Assembly: GCA_037576215.1 (NCBI GenBank)
Contig: JBANDB010000005.1
Coordinates: forward strand, 5,084,001 to 5,148,000
Direction of reading: 5' to 3'
Source: Armillaria gallica
Taxonomy: Eukaryota > Basidiomycota > Agaricomycetes > Agaricales > Physalacriaceae
DNA: 64,000 bases
Made by a program: the position numbers and the translations under genes. Positions 23,934 through 35,544 of this stretch are shown here, piece after piece. Each line of letters opens with the position of its first letter. Within the stretch, counting starts at the first letter, position 1. Below the pieces are notes generated by a model, which saw only the letters and a program-made list of their open reading frames with translations, was not told the DNA's origin and ran no database searches.

Positions 23934-24516
23934 CCTTCTGCCAACCCATCAGATTAGGGGTCAAAATAAGTCACGAGAATTGCCTTTATTGAAAGATTTG
24001 GTGTCATGGGAGCAAGGAGTATCGGATACGTTTCTCCGTATTACTCATGTGGGAATATTTGATGCAACCGTTCTTCTCCGGAGTGTCTCATCGTCTCTTC
24101 GTTCGTACGACTCGCATCTTGGGCCTTGGACTAGCGAAATTAGCTGAAACCCCGCAAGAGGAAGCACAAAAATAAAGAAGAAAAATACAAATTCCTCTCG
24201 CTGACGTGCCCAGGCTGAGTCCGAGGCTCGTTCACTGCAACTCGTGGTATGATAATTGCCCTTTTCGTGGTTCTAATATTGAGTTCTCTTCTTCAGGATT
24301 TCGTTCTGAAGCTTGTTCGGGGCAGTCAGAAAGTACGTTTTCCTTCTTCTTGACAGAGCGAACACTACACATTCGTATCAGACACTGACGCTGCCTCTGC
24401 GCTGACGCGCTCTCTCCTGAGTGGTAGGGAGAGGTCGCTTGGCGACTACGCTCCGCGTAACTTTACTGCTTCTGTGGGAGCTGAACTTGTTTTTTCTATC
24501 TAACGCTTGGCGATTG
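23934..24516. other. Region upstream of the Helitron ORF
   Basis: No supported gene. It may contain the Helitron 5' terminus and promoter. Several TC dinucleotides in suitable context exist, so no end can be assigned from one copy. The reading frame of the Helitron protein is open back to 24421 but contains no ATG before 24517. Confidence 0.4.
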
Positions 24517-27500
24517 ATGGCTATCTGTCTGTCAAAATCTCCTTGTCGACGGGCTCGAGTTCTCGATGAGGAACAGGTTCCACTTGATGGGGAGGAACAT
24601 CTTCTAGCAGACTATCCAGACTATTATGATGCGCTATATTTTCCGGAATACCATCGGAAAGTTTTTGAGACCCCTGAGACTGTGTGCGCTTGGCTGGGGG
24701 ATATTTTTTCAGCGGAGAGCGGGTGGTACGACATTCAGGTCATATTTGATGACGGCTTGTTCATGGTGAATGATGCTTCCTATGATATGCGGGTGTTTTT
24801 GAGCTTGGAAGACATTGCGAGTCAGGATTTTCATCCGCGAACATATTATAAACTGTCTTATCCTGCTTTGCGTAGCAACCCTTCTTGGCTGTACCGTTCC
24901 GAGTCTGAGTTGAAAGAATGTTTTGATGGAATTACAGTAAGGGAGATGGGCCGAGTAGTAGGAAACTGGCGAAAGGTGAAACGACGCGATAGCGCCATTG
25001 AGGCTGTTGTGAATACCTTTATGGCACTGGCACGGCGGGTAGTTCGGATGTCTGAACAGGATCTCGTCCTTCTGTGTAAGGAGAAGCAGCTTGGAGAATG
25101 TCCAGTCGTCAATGAGAGGCGGTGGATGTGCTTTGAGATTTTCCGTGCAACTTTTGGCGAGAGGCTATTCCCGAAAATGGTGAGGTTGGCCGCGTGTGTT
25201 TATCCCAAAGTTGCGCATAGAGGGAATGGCTTACTTCGTTCTATTGATCCCGAGCTCGATATCGGAACGTTTAGTGCAAGGGCACGGACTTTGTCGTCCG
25301 ATATAGCTAAAAAAACGCTCGATGGGTTACATTACTCAAGGAGAAATTGTTCGATTCGAGGCACTAGTCGGACCGTTAGGTTGGAAGCTCTGAGGAAAAG
25401 CATATCCGAAAGATGGCTGCAACTTGTCTATCTGCCGGCTCCAATAATTGGTGACCTAACGAACGCCTATACAGGTGATGTTATCATGAACGGAACGTTT
25501 GGAATTTTGGACTTATTGGAGTACGAGTATGGAAGTGCATTTTGTAATCGATTTATCGCACCTATGCGAGCACGACATCGACGACACCTCCGACAAGATG
25601 TACGACGTTCAGCAAGAGATCAAAAGGAGAAAGAAATAGCGGAACATTTTCGAGATGTGGAGCTGGCCTGGCCTGAGACTGTCCCGTTCGAGAGAAAACT
25701 TGAATGTGCTCGACAGTACATGGAAGGAAGTAAATGGCCGAAAACATTTGTTTGCTCTGTCTGTTCTAGGGAACTCGAGCGTGGAGAGCCGTTAAGTGTA
25801 TCTCATTATGATGAGGAGGCTTTAAAAGGTGTTATTTCTTCAAAGCATTTCGAACTTCTATGTGTGACAGAGAATGATCGGAGAAACGATGTCGACATTA
25901 TCGAACACCCTCTGTTACGGGATTATCTTCTGGACCCTCGAGGATATGAAAACGGGATCCTTAATGTCTGCCATGGATGTGAGTCGAGATTACACGTAGG
26001 GCACTTACCAATGTATGCTCTGCGCAACAATATGTATAGGGGTACGTTGCCCGAACGCTTTCGAGATCTGACGTGGGTTGAGGAAATGGCGTGTGCCATC
26101 TACCGATGTACGTGTCATGTCACCCGTCTTTTTAACACTGGTAGTGATCAGCCGCGTGCCTTTCACGGTAATACCTGTGCACACGATCTCAATTTTGTTT
26201 CGACAGCAACTGTGTTACCTAGAGTTCCAGCAGACGTTAAAGGTATGCTCAGCGTCGTGTTTGTTGGATCGCGGCAACCTTTAAAGAGTCTGAAGACGGT
26301 GTACCGTGTAAGAAAAGACAAGGTATGGGAATTTCTGACCTGGTTAGCCGAAAACAACCCTCTGTACGCAAAGATCAAACTTTCTGAGGCCCATCTTCGT
26401 CTGTACGAAAACGATGAAATTCCTGGTATGGAAGAACGTGTCATGGAATGTAAAACGGCGTCCGCAGAAAGGATTTTCGAGCAAGAAACTGCAGGGGTCG
26501 AGCCACATTTCGCCGCGGAATATGCCAGTAGTATTGATCCTCAGGACGACTCGGAAGAACCCCTACTCGAGCGTATGGGAGTATCTGACGTTGAGTCAGT
26601 TAAGATTCAGGGACGCACTTTCCAAGCAGCTGCTTTAATGAACCTTATTCGACCTCCTAATGAGAAACCTGATTTATCTATTTTTAGCGGAAGCAACGCG
26701 ATTGGAGAATATAATAATCCAGACTTACTGATGGGAATGTTTCCAACGCTCTTTCCTTATGGGAAAGGAGGTTTTGAGGATCCTCGTCGAGAGGTTCCTG
26801 TGTCATTCGAGACGCAGGCCAACTATTGCCTAGACATTGCTAACCGGTGTTTCCGTTACCATGAATCTTTCATCTTTGTTGTGATGAATATGATTCAGCG
26901 AAGACAAGCCCATCTTCATACCCATTTTGCTGTGAAGGAGCAAGATTTTGAGAGCATTGCTAATGACATTTCTGGTATTCACCCTGAAACTTTGAAGTCA
27001 GTAGCAAAGCACCTAGAAGAAGAAGGAAGCGTACAGGATTTGACAGCGGAAGAGAAGAAGGTTTTCGCTTTGCTTGAGAAGGTAAAGACAATTTCTTCAA
27101 AGATTACGGGGTCTGAGGCTTCTAAAATCCTGTACCGGAATGAGATTAAAGCTTACTGTGGTCATTTTGCGATTCCACACATCTTCTTTACGGCTAATCC
27201 ATCTCCTCAGAATAGTCCGTTGTTTCAATTAATGTGCGGAGATACAAGTATCAATCTTGATGAACGCTTTCCTGAGATGGTGGATTACGTGAAACGTTGC
27301 ATACGGTTGGCTAACGATCCAGTAGCCGCGTTGGATTTCTTTAACTTCTGTTGCAAAGCGATGATCCAGTTTCTGTTTGGCTGGGACTTTAAGAAAGGGC
27401 GATCAAGCAGGGAGGGAGGCGTTATCGGTCACCTCAAAGCTTTCTATGGAACGAATGAGCTTACAGAGAGAGGCTCTTATCACGTACATTTCCTGATGAT

Positions 27501-30500
27501 TTTGAGGGGAGGGCTCAATCCTTCAGATTTACACCGACGTATGGAAGAATCTGAAGAGTTTCAAGCTAAATTTTTTAATTTCTTTGAGGATATAATCAGA
27601 CATGACTTACCGAATGGAATTCCCTTCGATAAGGATGGGAAGCCGAAAACTGAGCGTCCGCCGAGACCTCCAGATCGAGATGCAGAGCCGGACGAGATCC
27701 AGGATTTTCTTCGGCGCTTTGAAGAGGATGTGAAGTATTGCGGGGAGTTGCTTCAGCGTCATTCACACCGAGATGTGTGTTTTAAGTACGGACACGCCAC
27801 CTGTCGGTTTCTATTTCCTCATGAGTACATAGCTAACTCCTATTATGATAAGGAGACGCAGTCTGTAGTATTGGCTTGTCGAGATGTTCTTGTCAATTAT
27901 TTCAATGATTTCATCTTGGTGTATTGTCGACATAATCATGATATGAAATGCATTTTGTCGGGCAAATCTTGTAAAGCTGCGATGTTTTATATTACTGATT
28001 ATATTACAAAGATGAGTCTCAAGACGTACGAGATTTTGTCACTCATGGGCGATGCGTTGATGAACGCTCATACATCTCTCTTGAAAGGAGAACAGTTAGA
28101 AGCTCGAACTGTCTTGCACAAGTGTCTGTCCCAGCTAGCGAAGCAACATCAAGTACACGCACAGCAAGCTGCCAAAATTGTCAGAGGACAACGCGAGGTC
28201 TTTTGTTCTCATAAAACCGTCCCAATGATGTCAGGAACGCTGATGCAGCACGTTAAGGACATGTGGCCGTACAATCGAGATGATACAGATGATGAGGAAG
28301 CAGAGGCGACCTTTCTTGCGGTGCGAATCAACCGGCGAGGAATGTTAGATCATCGCTCTCAGTTGGAAGAGTATTTGAATCGAAGTATGGAGCTAGGAGC
28401 TGTCTCTTTTTATGATTTTGTTTCCAGGTTTAAGGTAGTTCGAAAGGGAACTAGAGACAGTGGAGTACTGTCAGAGTACACGACAGGAGAAAGAATTGAC
28501 AAGATGAGACGGTACCCATTTTTGAGTGACTTTGGACTGTTTGACACCCATGAAATTGCCGAACATACGACGGCCGACGAGGACAGCTACATGAGCAAGG
28601 TTGTTCCTCGAATGGTTGGACATCGTCTACCTCGCGTCCATGATGAATGCTATAAGGCATTTATGCTTGCTCACTTCAAGCCTTTCCATAAAAACAATCC
28701 ACTCGTTGTAGAGGGGGCTTCCGTTACTGAGACTTTCGATTCCTACGACTTTTCAACACGGGCCAAACAATGCATGCGTAATTGGGAGGCGTTGCACGAG
28801 TGCGAAGACGAACGTGAGGCCGAATCTATGAGGAAGCGCCGAGCGATGCTCAAAGAATCTGCTTTATTAGAAAAGGTTTTTGGTGAAAATCTGGATGACT
28901 TGCTTGAATTACCAGAGCCCGACAGGATGGATGTTTCCGGGGAAGCTAAAGCTATTCACGATCTGCTCCGATTAACAGAGTCGAACTGGTTCCATCCCAC
29001 TGAAAAATCTGACACAAATCGGGAAACCACCTTCGATGGTATGAAGATCACGAGTTTGCTCATGAAAAGATGGCAGGCCGAGATTAAAAATCGCGAGAGT
29101 GCTATAAATACCTCTAGGTTGAATGCTGCAGATGCTTCACATCAGTTCGCTCCTGAAGTTCCAGAAACTGCAACTGATAAAGACCTTCGTGAACCGCCGC
29201 CACCGTGGTTCTCAAATCGTCCAGTTCGTGAGACCTTGGCGGATACTTCGGAATGCACTGACATAGATCAGCTCGTGTCTCAGACTTCTAAGCAGTTCAA
29301 GCTGAACCACGAACAGGATATTGCGTTCAGAATTGTGACGAAGACGTACCTCTGCCGAAAAGTTGCAAGTTCTTCAGAAATCAGCAATGGCCCTGAACCG
29401 TATCCAATGCGCATGTTCTTAACTGGTCCTGGAGGCACGGGAAAAACACATGTCATTAAGGCATTGATGTCCGTAATGGAGCGTTGTGGGGACAAACATG
29501 CATTACGGTTCCTTGCACCGACAGGTTCTGCAGCCGCTATCAATGATGGCATGACCGTTCATAAAGCGTTCGGTTTGAAGGTTGGAGACAAACTCTCGCA
29601 GCACAGTACACAGACGACGGACGGGAGAGACGCCTTCACAACATCGTTGTCTGTAACCAGTCGGAACAAACTTCATCAGAATTTCAAAGACGTCGAGGTA
29701 TTGGTGATAGATGAGGTGTCTCTATTAGATCAAGCTATATTGCCAGAGATAGATGCGCGCTGTCGATTCGCTAAGGAGAGACCTCATTGGTGGTTTGGAG
29801 GAATGATAGTAATCTTTACCGGTGACCTATATCAATTTCCCCCCGTACGAGGTTCTCCCGTCTATTCCAGAGTAAAGGAACAAACTCCGATTGACGACCG
29901 TAACTTAAATAAGCGCCTTGGACGTATGATCTGGAATTCCTTGACAGACGCAGTATGTTTGAAAGAGCAGAAACGTATGGAGAATGATCCAGAGTATGGG
30001 GCCGCGGTACAGCGTTTGCGTTTACGGCAGTGTACTCCAGAGGATGTCGAATTGTTTAATACCAGGGTGATAAAGTCAACTGAAGAACCACAAGGAATTG
30101 ATATGGAAGGAGTAGAAGCCGTAGCGGTTGTCCGAACAAACTTGTTGCGCCATTCTATAAACTGCTATAAGGCAAAGAGTAATTCTGAAGGGAAAAAGTT
30201 GATAACTTGCTGTGCTTTAGACAAGATTCGCGGTCACTTGGTTCCTGAGGAATACCGTGGAGATCTCTTGGATCGGGACGTATCGAGTTTGATGAATAAA
30301 GGGGCATTACCTGGACGCCTGTCTTATTATATAGGGATGCCTGTAATTTTGCGTTCTAAAAATATCTCGACAGATCTGAAGATCACAAACGGTGCACAAG
30401 GATTCCTTCGCCACATGGAGACAGAAAAGGACCAATACGGATATGTTTACGCAAAATATGCCGTTGTCGATTTTCCTTCCTCCAATGTTGAATTGCCGGG

Positions 30501-32022
30501 ATTGCCACGGGGTTGCTTTCCAATTATGCCGGTGACTTGGTCGTTTAAGCACCAGATCGTTAACGCGCAGGGAAAGACAGTAAATGTGTCCATAACTCGC
30601 GAGCAGATGCCGTTTCAGGGAGGATTTGCCTGTACAGGCCAAGTCGCACAGGGACAGACAATGACGAGCGTGATTGCGTATATTGATGAAGGAGGATTCG
30701 CAGCTTACGTTGCTGCTTCACGTGCTACTCGACGTGGAGACTTATATCTCGCTAGCAGAGCTAGATTGAAAGACCTTAACAAGCCGTTGCCACCGGATCT
30801 TGTTGATGAGATGAGTAAAATCGGAGATATTGCATGGAACAGCTTGATTACTCACGGGTTTGAGCGGGGATCTATAAAAGTTTTTCCTGTTCAAGAGAAT
30901 CCTTATCCTGTAGATTATGGCTTGAAAGAAACAACGAAAAGGAAACGAGAAAACCAGGATAAGGATATGGAGCCATGTAAACGTCAACGTAAGCTATCTC
31001 AATCACCGGAAGACCGTCCTAAGACCCAGGCGAAAAAGAGACACGTTTCGTCTGAAACAGGTCTGAAATCTATGGACGCACCGAAAAAAAGGAGAACTGT
31101 TGAGAACGGTCAAAGATTGTCGTTGGTTCCTTCATTCGGTTGTAGCTGGGATGCTCAGAATTGGTCTTGTGCGTACGATGTTATATGTACAGGACTTTAC
31201 TATCTGTTCCATTCGTCCCCATCTAGGTGGCGGCAAAAGTTTGAGAGAAATTCAGCATTCAGTGCTTTATTAACACGATGTTTTGATATCAATACGTTTG
31301 AGCAGACTCGTACCAGTAACTTGCATATGAATGCGATGAGAAACACCATCCGGGACTTGTTAACGAGACAGTCCCAGGAGCTTTTCCCGCGATATGGGGA
31401 GGAGATGATAGCTGCGACGGACATTTTAGATTGTCTGACAGACCCGGCTAATAACAGCGTCGTACCGATTTGCTACTGCAGTCAAGGCTGTAACAGGCCG
31501 GTTGTACAGGCTGCTTCGACCTTCATGGGAATCTGCGGTCCACATGCGTGGAGGGATACGAATAATATGCAGGGTAGCGAAACTTCGGGGTCGACACAGC
31601 AATGGTTGTATGCCTGTCTGAACGGCTATGCTCTTCATTCGAGCCACCGAATTGTGGAAGCTTTGAGAGAAGAGAGGGAAGGTCACACCGCTTCTTGCAG
31701 TGGTTATATGTCAACAGGCGCGGTCTTTGCAAGTCCTCCTCCTCTGATCTATCTACAATTGTATGGTGAGTATGCTGAGACGACGAGAATATCATTAGAA
31801 CTTTGTGCACCATCGTTAGGCGGGAACGTGTTCTACCGTCTTGCATGTGTCATCTACTACACAGGGAGTCATTTTACCGCAAGATTTTTCCTACCCATGA
31901 GTTCTTATCAGTACGATAGCCAGATTAACAATGGGATGTTAGAAAACATAGACTTATCTACCACAGACCTAGGGAGACTTAAGGCCGGTCGCGCCCACAT
32001 CACCCTGTATAGTTTGATATGA
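24517..32022 (+). CDS. Helitron Rep-helicase with C-terminal USP-like domain
   Basis: Rolling-circle transposase of a Helitron, 2501 residues from the first ATG, uninterrupted and intronless. Domains in order: a DUF6570-like Cys/His region (about residues 410-590, paired Cys such as CSVC and CHGC); a Helitron-like N region (from about 780); HUH motif YHVHF (near residue 988); the two-Tyr motif YITDY (residues 1158 and 1162) that would nick and join DNA; a PIF1-type superfamily 1B helicase with Walker A GPGGTGKT (near 1637), VLVIDEVSLLD and a conserved end near 2090. A basic linker follows (about 2140-2200) with several KR-rich clusters that look like nuclear localisation signals. The C-terminal 300 residues carry SCAYD (near 2220), a CYCSQGC knuckle and GSHFTA, consistent with a ubiquitin-specific-protease-like Cys/His pair. 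An intact frame of this length suggests recent activity. Terminal sequences were not identified. Confidence 0.93.
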   Translation: MAICLSKSPCRRARVLDEEQVPLDGEEHLLADYPDYYDALYFPEYHRKVFETPETVCAWLGDIFSAESGWYDIQVIFDDGLFMVNDASYDMRVFLSLEDIASQDFHPRTYYKLSYPALRSNPSWLYRSESELKECFDGITVREMGRVVGNWRKVKRRDSAIEAVVNTFMALARRVVRMSEQDLVLLCKEKQLGECPVVNERRWMCFEIFRATFGERLFPKMVRLAACVYPKVAHRGNGLLRSIDPELDIGTFSARARTLSSDIAKKTLDGLHYSRRNCSIRGTSRTVRLEALRKSISERWLQLVYLPAPIIGDLTNAYTGDVIMNGTFGILDLLEYEYGSAFCNRFIAPMRARHRRHLRQDVRRSARDQKEKEIAEHFRDVELAWPETVPFERKLECARQYMEGSKWPKTFVCSVCSRELERGEPLSVSHYDEEALKGVISSKHFELLCVTENDRRNDVDIIEHPLLRDYLLDPRGYENGILNVCHGCESRLHVGHLPMYALRNNMYRGTLPERFRDLTWVEEMACAIYRCTCHVTRLFNTGSDQPRAFHGNTCAHDLNFVSTATVLPRVPADVKGMLSVVFVGSRQPLKSLKTVYRVRKDKVWEFLTWLAENNPLYAKIKLSEAHLRLYENDEIPGMEERVMECKTASAERIFEQETAGVEPHFAAEYASSIDPQDDSEEPLLERMGVSDVESVKIQGRTFQAAALMNLIRPPNEKPDLSIFSGSNAIGEYNNPDLLMGMFPTLFPYGKGGFEDPRREVPVSFETQANYCLDIANRCFRYHESFIFVVMNMIQRRQAHLHTHFAVKEQDFESIANDISGIHPETLKSVAKHLEEEGSVQDLTAEEKKVFALLEKVKTISSKITGSEASKILYRNEIKAYCGHFAIPHIFFTANPSPQNSPLFQLMCGDTSINLDERFPEMVDYVKRCIRLANDPVAALDFFNFCCKAMIQFLFGWDFKKGRSSREGGVIGHLKAFYGTNELTERGSYHVHFLMILRGGLNPSDLHRRMEESEEFQAKFFNFFEDIIRHDLPNGIPFDKDGKPKTERPPRPPDRDAEPDEIQDFLRRFEEDVKYCGELLQRHSHRDVCFKYGHATCRFLFPHEYIANSYYDKETQSVVLACRDVLVNYFNDFILVYCRHNHDMKCILSGKSCKAAMFYITDYITKMSLKTYEILSLMGDALMNAHTSLLKGEQLEARTVLHKCLSQLAKQHQVHAQQAAKIVRGQREVFCSHKTVPMMSGTLMQHVKDMWPYNRDDTDDEEAEATFLAVRINRRGMLDHRSQLEEYLNRSMELGAVSFYDFVSRFKVVRKGTRDSGVLSEYTTGERIDKMRRYPFLSDFGLFDTHEIAEHTTADEDSYMSKVVPRMVGHRLPRVHDECYKAFMLAHFKPFHKNNPLVVEGASVTETFDSYDFSTRAKQCMRNWEALHECEDEREAESMRKRRAMLKESALLEKVFGENLDDLLELPEPDRMDVSGEAKAIHDLLRLTESNWFHPTEKSDTNRETTFDGMKITSLLMKRWQAEIKNRESAINTSRLNAADASHQFAPEVPETATDKDLREPPPPWFSNRPVRETLADTSECTDIDQLVSQTSKQFKLNHEQDIAFRIVTKTYLCRKVASSSEISNGPEPYPMRMFLTGPGGTGKTHVIKALMSVMERCGDKHALRFLAPTGSAAAINDGMTVHKAFGLKVGDKLSQHSTQTTDGRDAFTTSLSVTSRNKLHQNFKDVEVLVIDEVSLLDQAILPEIDARCRFAKERPHWWFGGMIVIFTGDLYQFPPVRGSPVYSRVKEQTPIDDRNLNKRLGRMIWNSLTDAVCLKEQKRMENDPEYGAAVQRLRLRQCTPEDVELFNTRVIKSTEEPQGIDMEGVEAVAVVRTNLLRHSINCYKAKSNSEGKKLITCCALDKIRGHLVPEEYRGDLLDRDVSSLMNKGALPGRLSYYIGMPVILRSKNISTDLKITNGAQGFLRHMETEKDQYGYVYAKYAVVDFPSSNVELPGLPRGCFPIMPVTWSFKHQIVNAQGKTVNVSITREQMPFQGGFACTGQVAQGQTMTSVIAYIDEGGFAAYVAASRATRRGDLYLASRARLKDLNKPLPPDLVDEMSKIGDIAWNSLITHGFERGSIKVFPVQENPYPVDYGLKETTKRKRENQDKDMEPCKRQRKLSQSPEDRPKTQAKKRHVSSETGLKSMDAPKKRRTVENGQRLSLVPSFGCSWDAQNWSCAYDVICTGLYYLFHSSPSRWRQKFERNSAFSALLTRCFDINTFEQTRTSNLHMNAMRNTIRDLLTRQSQELFPRYGEEMIAATDILDCLTDPANNSVVPICYCSQGCNRPVVQAASTFMGICGPHAWRDTNNMQGSETSGSTQQWLYACLNGYALHSSHRIVEALREEREGHTASCSGYMSTGAVFASPPPLIYLQLYGEYAETTRISLELCAPSLGGNVFYRLACVIYYTGSHFTARFFLPMSSYQYDSQINNGMLENIDLSTTDLGRLKAGRAHITLYSLI

Positions 32023-32204
32023 ACTCAGCCAGACGCACGATCCTATGTGGCATGGCTTTGTATACGCAACGAAGGTGCTCGGAACGTGAAACGAAAAGGG
32101 GGATGGCGCAAGAGGGAGGGAGAGGGGAAAATAGTGCTTATTGTAAACTATTGTACAAATTTCCAGACTTTCTGCTTTAATTTTTTTAAAAGAAGACGGG
32201 AATC

Positions 32205-33354
32205 CTAGTCAGTAAGCATAGAAGAAGAACTAGCCTGGGATGGTACAGGTCCACAGAGATTCCTTTTTACCTTCGGCTTTTCATTGAACGGCCGTCGCTT
32301 TGCTGGCAGACCACGCGTCGGAGCACTTTTCTGGAAGCGACGGTCGTCGAGAATCTGAAAACAGGTGAATTCCTCGAAAAGATAGGACTTCAACAAACTT
32401 GCCTTTCTTGCTCCCCATGATAATAAAGAGACCGAGTCTAGATGCGCTATAAAGCGCATCGGCGAAGAGTTCTGAGATTTGATTAATCGAAAGGACACTC
32501 CGACGTTGACGATCTGCCCAGGACGGAAGGTCCCTGGCTTTATGTGCACGGTACGTCGTAAACTGGATGAAGATTAGCAGTAAATTTAAATCATATAAGA
32601 AACAAAGAGTTACTCGTTGTCCTCGTCCAAAGTTAGTTTATTAAAGACTACCTGATTGTCCTTCGTAAACGCGAATTTTCCCTCGTCGATACTACTCTTA
32701 AGCGTCTGACCGGGGTCGTACGTCGAGGGAAGATCAATGACGTCTTCAGGAAATGCGGAATGGCTGGGTGTAAGAAGCCGGTTAACCGCTGTGAACTCTC
32801 GAGCGATCCCATGTTGAACGGCATAAGGTGCTTGGACGGAAGCGCCGGTCGACTGTTGAAGAAATTCAAGCATTCTCGAAGCAGCATGTCCAGCTGTCCG
32901 AAAGTCTTCGTCGTCGTCGATGCTGATCAACTTGACGGTCTGCACTAGACTTTTCATACTGACCCTGAAGGTATGACAAATGAAAATATAGTCGTACTTT
33001 GGGCTTCGTCACATACCGATTTCCTTTCAGAACGGGCGGTAAGCGGGTCTCGGACACGACACCGTGGAGCTGGAATACTTCTTCTTCCCCAGTATTTGCA
33101 TTTGCGACAAAGGTGAAGTCGTCGGAAGATTCGTAATCCGCCACGAAAGCTTCAACGATGGACTCCATCGAGTCAAAGCTACTCAGTTGGTTCGGGGACT
33201 TTCTAAGTTTCGCAGAGATTTCTCGAAATGAGCTTTCTAAACCTATAAATAAATCTGACGGCAAAAAGGAGAACGCGAGTGAATACGTACTGAAATGGTC
33301 GGACTGAATTGCAACAGATATCGCGTCGTTCGCTTGGTACAAAGGAAGGGACAT
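32205..33354 (-). CDS. Helitron-neighbour protein A (unknown function)
   Basis: A four-exon gene on the minus strand. The frame starts MSLPLYQAND at 33354; a 51-bp intron follows SDHF. A second intron follows VLKGNR near 33018, and a third removes the apparent stop near 32612 and joins to RRTVHIKPGTFRPGQIVNVG. The product is about 330 residues with an acidic middle (DDDED) and a basic end. No family was recognised with confidence. The RPGQIV...VSFR segment recalls conserved basidiomycete proteins often seen near transposons, but this is memory only. It is convergent with the Helitron ORF, with only 182 bp between, so it may be part of the same element. Confidence 0.55.
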
Positions 33355-33677
33355 GATGTCTCGAACGAGGGGAGGTAGAGGTTCTGGTCAAAGAAGCTGT
33401 TTATATATAGATTTTAATGGTCATCGGAGAACATATTATGGACGACACCTGATACGTATGAGATAATCATGTTTGATTCAATTAGCCAATACTACAATAT
33501 ACGAGACTGCTAGAAGAGCAAAAGGGGATAAAGAATAGAGAAAGGGGGGAGGGAAGGTCCTTCGTTGCCTTTTTCGCTTGGGAAAACTCGTTACTGATGA
33601 CCTTTCGACGACCCGTAAGTTTCGCGCGAGGAAAGGAGTCATGAAGGATAATGTACCTGTTCTACCCTGACCTTCAG

Positions 33678-34810
33678 TCAGAGCCTTCTGAACGTACTTC
33701 GCGAACTTGTGTTCGGACCTGTTTTCTTATCAGTAAACCTGCTATGACAGACGTAATTATTGTTGGACGAATACCATGAAAGCATTACTGTCTCCAGCTT
33801 GCGCATGATCCTGTTGGATATACACATGTACTGGGCAAATGACGGAAACATAAGCCAGGCATATATTGCATAGAAACCCTCGTCGTCGTCGTGGGGATAA
33901 AGCAGCTGCCAGCTGTGGCCGCCAAGGACATCCACTGTACGACTCGCCTCGTTGGCGCTGATATCTGAGAGTTTCGATTTCCTCTCGCAAGGAAAACGCC
34001 AGCAGTAACGATCGCCAACAAACCGATTTACGGTTCGCAAATCGAGGCGGCGTGAAGACGTGCTTTCCTTGACCATTTCCCAGCCGCGATGCTGCCATTT
34101 TTCGCGAGCCCGAATGGAGTTCATATCGCTACCGATGTGAACAACAGACTTCTTGGCACAGACAGTCGCGAACGGGTAAAGGCAATATGCGAAATTATAA
34201 CCGATTACGTTCATGACACATGCTGTGATCAAAGGTAAGAAGAGATGCCATTAACCGTGAAAAGTGAAAGAGCAATACTGGAGTGGAAGCCGAAAATGAT
34301 GTCCATAGGTGGGCCGTGGGATGCGATTACTTGAATGACCTTTCCGTCCTCGTTATGATACTCCTTCACCGAGGCAATCGCACTGTCCACGTATTTCGTA
34401 CGCAAAATCATTTGATCCGTAAGCATAGCAAGCAGCAGTTCGCTGTCTTCCATCTGAGGAACATCTCCGTGCTTCGTGAGGTCGATAAAGAGCCTGTACC
34501 CTGCATCTTCCAACGCGGCCTCCAACCCCCTCTCTCCTTTGACACTGACGTATACATCTAGGTCGCTGTCCTTGAAAAGTTCAGCACTGTTGGAAAAAAG
34601 ACCAGTAACCTGAGATCCTGAGACTAAGACTCCAAATCGTCTCTGTGCTTCTCGAAACCGACGATATCCTTCCTCCGTCTTGAAAAACTTCCGTAAAAGT
34701 CTGCAGACCGAATAACGACTATAGATAAAATCGGATACCCGCTCGAAAGCCAGACGGCTAGTCTTGGCATAGCGAACGAGGTCCTGGGCTTCGAGACTAT
34801 CGAAAATCAT
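33678..34810 (-). CDS. F-box-like/nucleotidyltransferase-fold protein
   Basis: Two exons joined by a short intron (about 34203-34235) give roughly 365 residues. The start (MIFDSLEAQDLVRYAKTSR) resembles an F-box. The middle carries GVLVSGSQVTGLF followed by SDLDVYV, the G-S...D-x-D arrangement of the nucleotidyltransferase fold. The second exon opens with CVMNVIGYNFAYCLYP, a block that in this large Agaricomycete family follows the fold. Known members are expanded and of unknown substrate. Whether it is active cannot be judged: the D-x-D pair is present but later catalytic residues were not traced. It is oriented opposite to the Helitron protein and could be cargo. Confidence 0.65.
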
Positions 34811-35544
34811 GCTCTCTAATTCGAGAGGACTGAAGAATAAAGTTAAAAGAGATTCGCTTGCAGCCTAGCTTAGACGTACAGGTTATCCATCGAGACTAAT
34901 AATTCCTACGTGGATAAGAGCCTGTGGCAGAGATCAAGGCGAAGAGTGAAAGTTTAGGGAGGAAGTAGAGATTGCCACAGCGATGCCGTCGTCGAGTGGC
35001 ACGAGTTCATTGCTTGAGAGACAGGATTACGCGAGTTTTTCATGAGAAATTCACAAGCATTGGACGCTAGGGCGAAAGACTGAAATCAGATGAATAAGCG
35101 CGTCATGCGAAAGATTGGGTGACGACTTATGCTTACTTAACTTCTGTCACGCGCTTGTTGATTACCCCCAGTCTTCCCCTAAAACTTGAAGTGACCGTAA
35201 AAAACGAAATGCAATCGCTCTCTTTTCATTCCAGTCGACTACTATGGTTAAGAACAGCAATCGCGGCAAGTGAGCCCATTATCTATAGTTTTTTGCGCTG
35301 TTCTGACCCTCTCAAAAAGCCTTGGCAAGCGAGAATCTTCACCGGGAGATCTGAATCCTGTAAAGCCGAAGCATAGTCGTGTAGAACCTCTGTGCGAGTA
35401 AGTCCCTGTCAATTTTTGAGGGTAACCGTCTGTGAACACAAGTGCTTCTCCGACTAGTTCATCTCCCCTCTCGACTACCAGTACTCTTAACACTGGTAGC
35501 ACGTCTTCCACGTAGGTGTAATTAACTTCAATTATAAGCTGACA
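34811..35544. other. Intergenic region between divergent genes
   Basis: This region lies between the start of the minus-strand F-box/nucleotidyltransferase gene and the start of plus-strand protein B, so it likely holds both promoters. Short frames on both strands (85-87 codons around 35119-35511) have no motif and are not called. Confidence 0.4.

Noticed and set aside
32160..32210. CTAG near 32202 after an AT-rich hairpin as the Helitron 3' end
   Set aside because: The hairpin is AT-only and weak, and the site overlaps the end of protein A; there is no second copy to confirm it.
34203..34235. Treating the F-box/nucleotidyltransferase gene as two separate genes
   Set aside because: Although the intron is only about 33 bp, joining gives the continuous FHACVMN block expected in this family.
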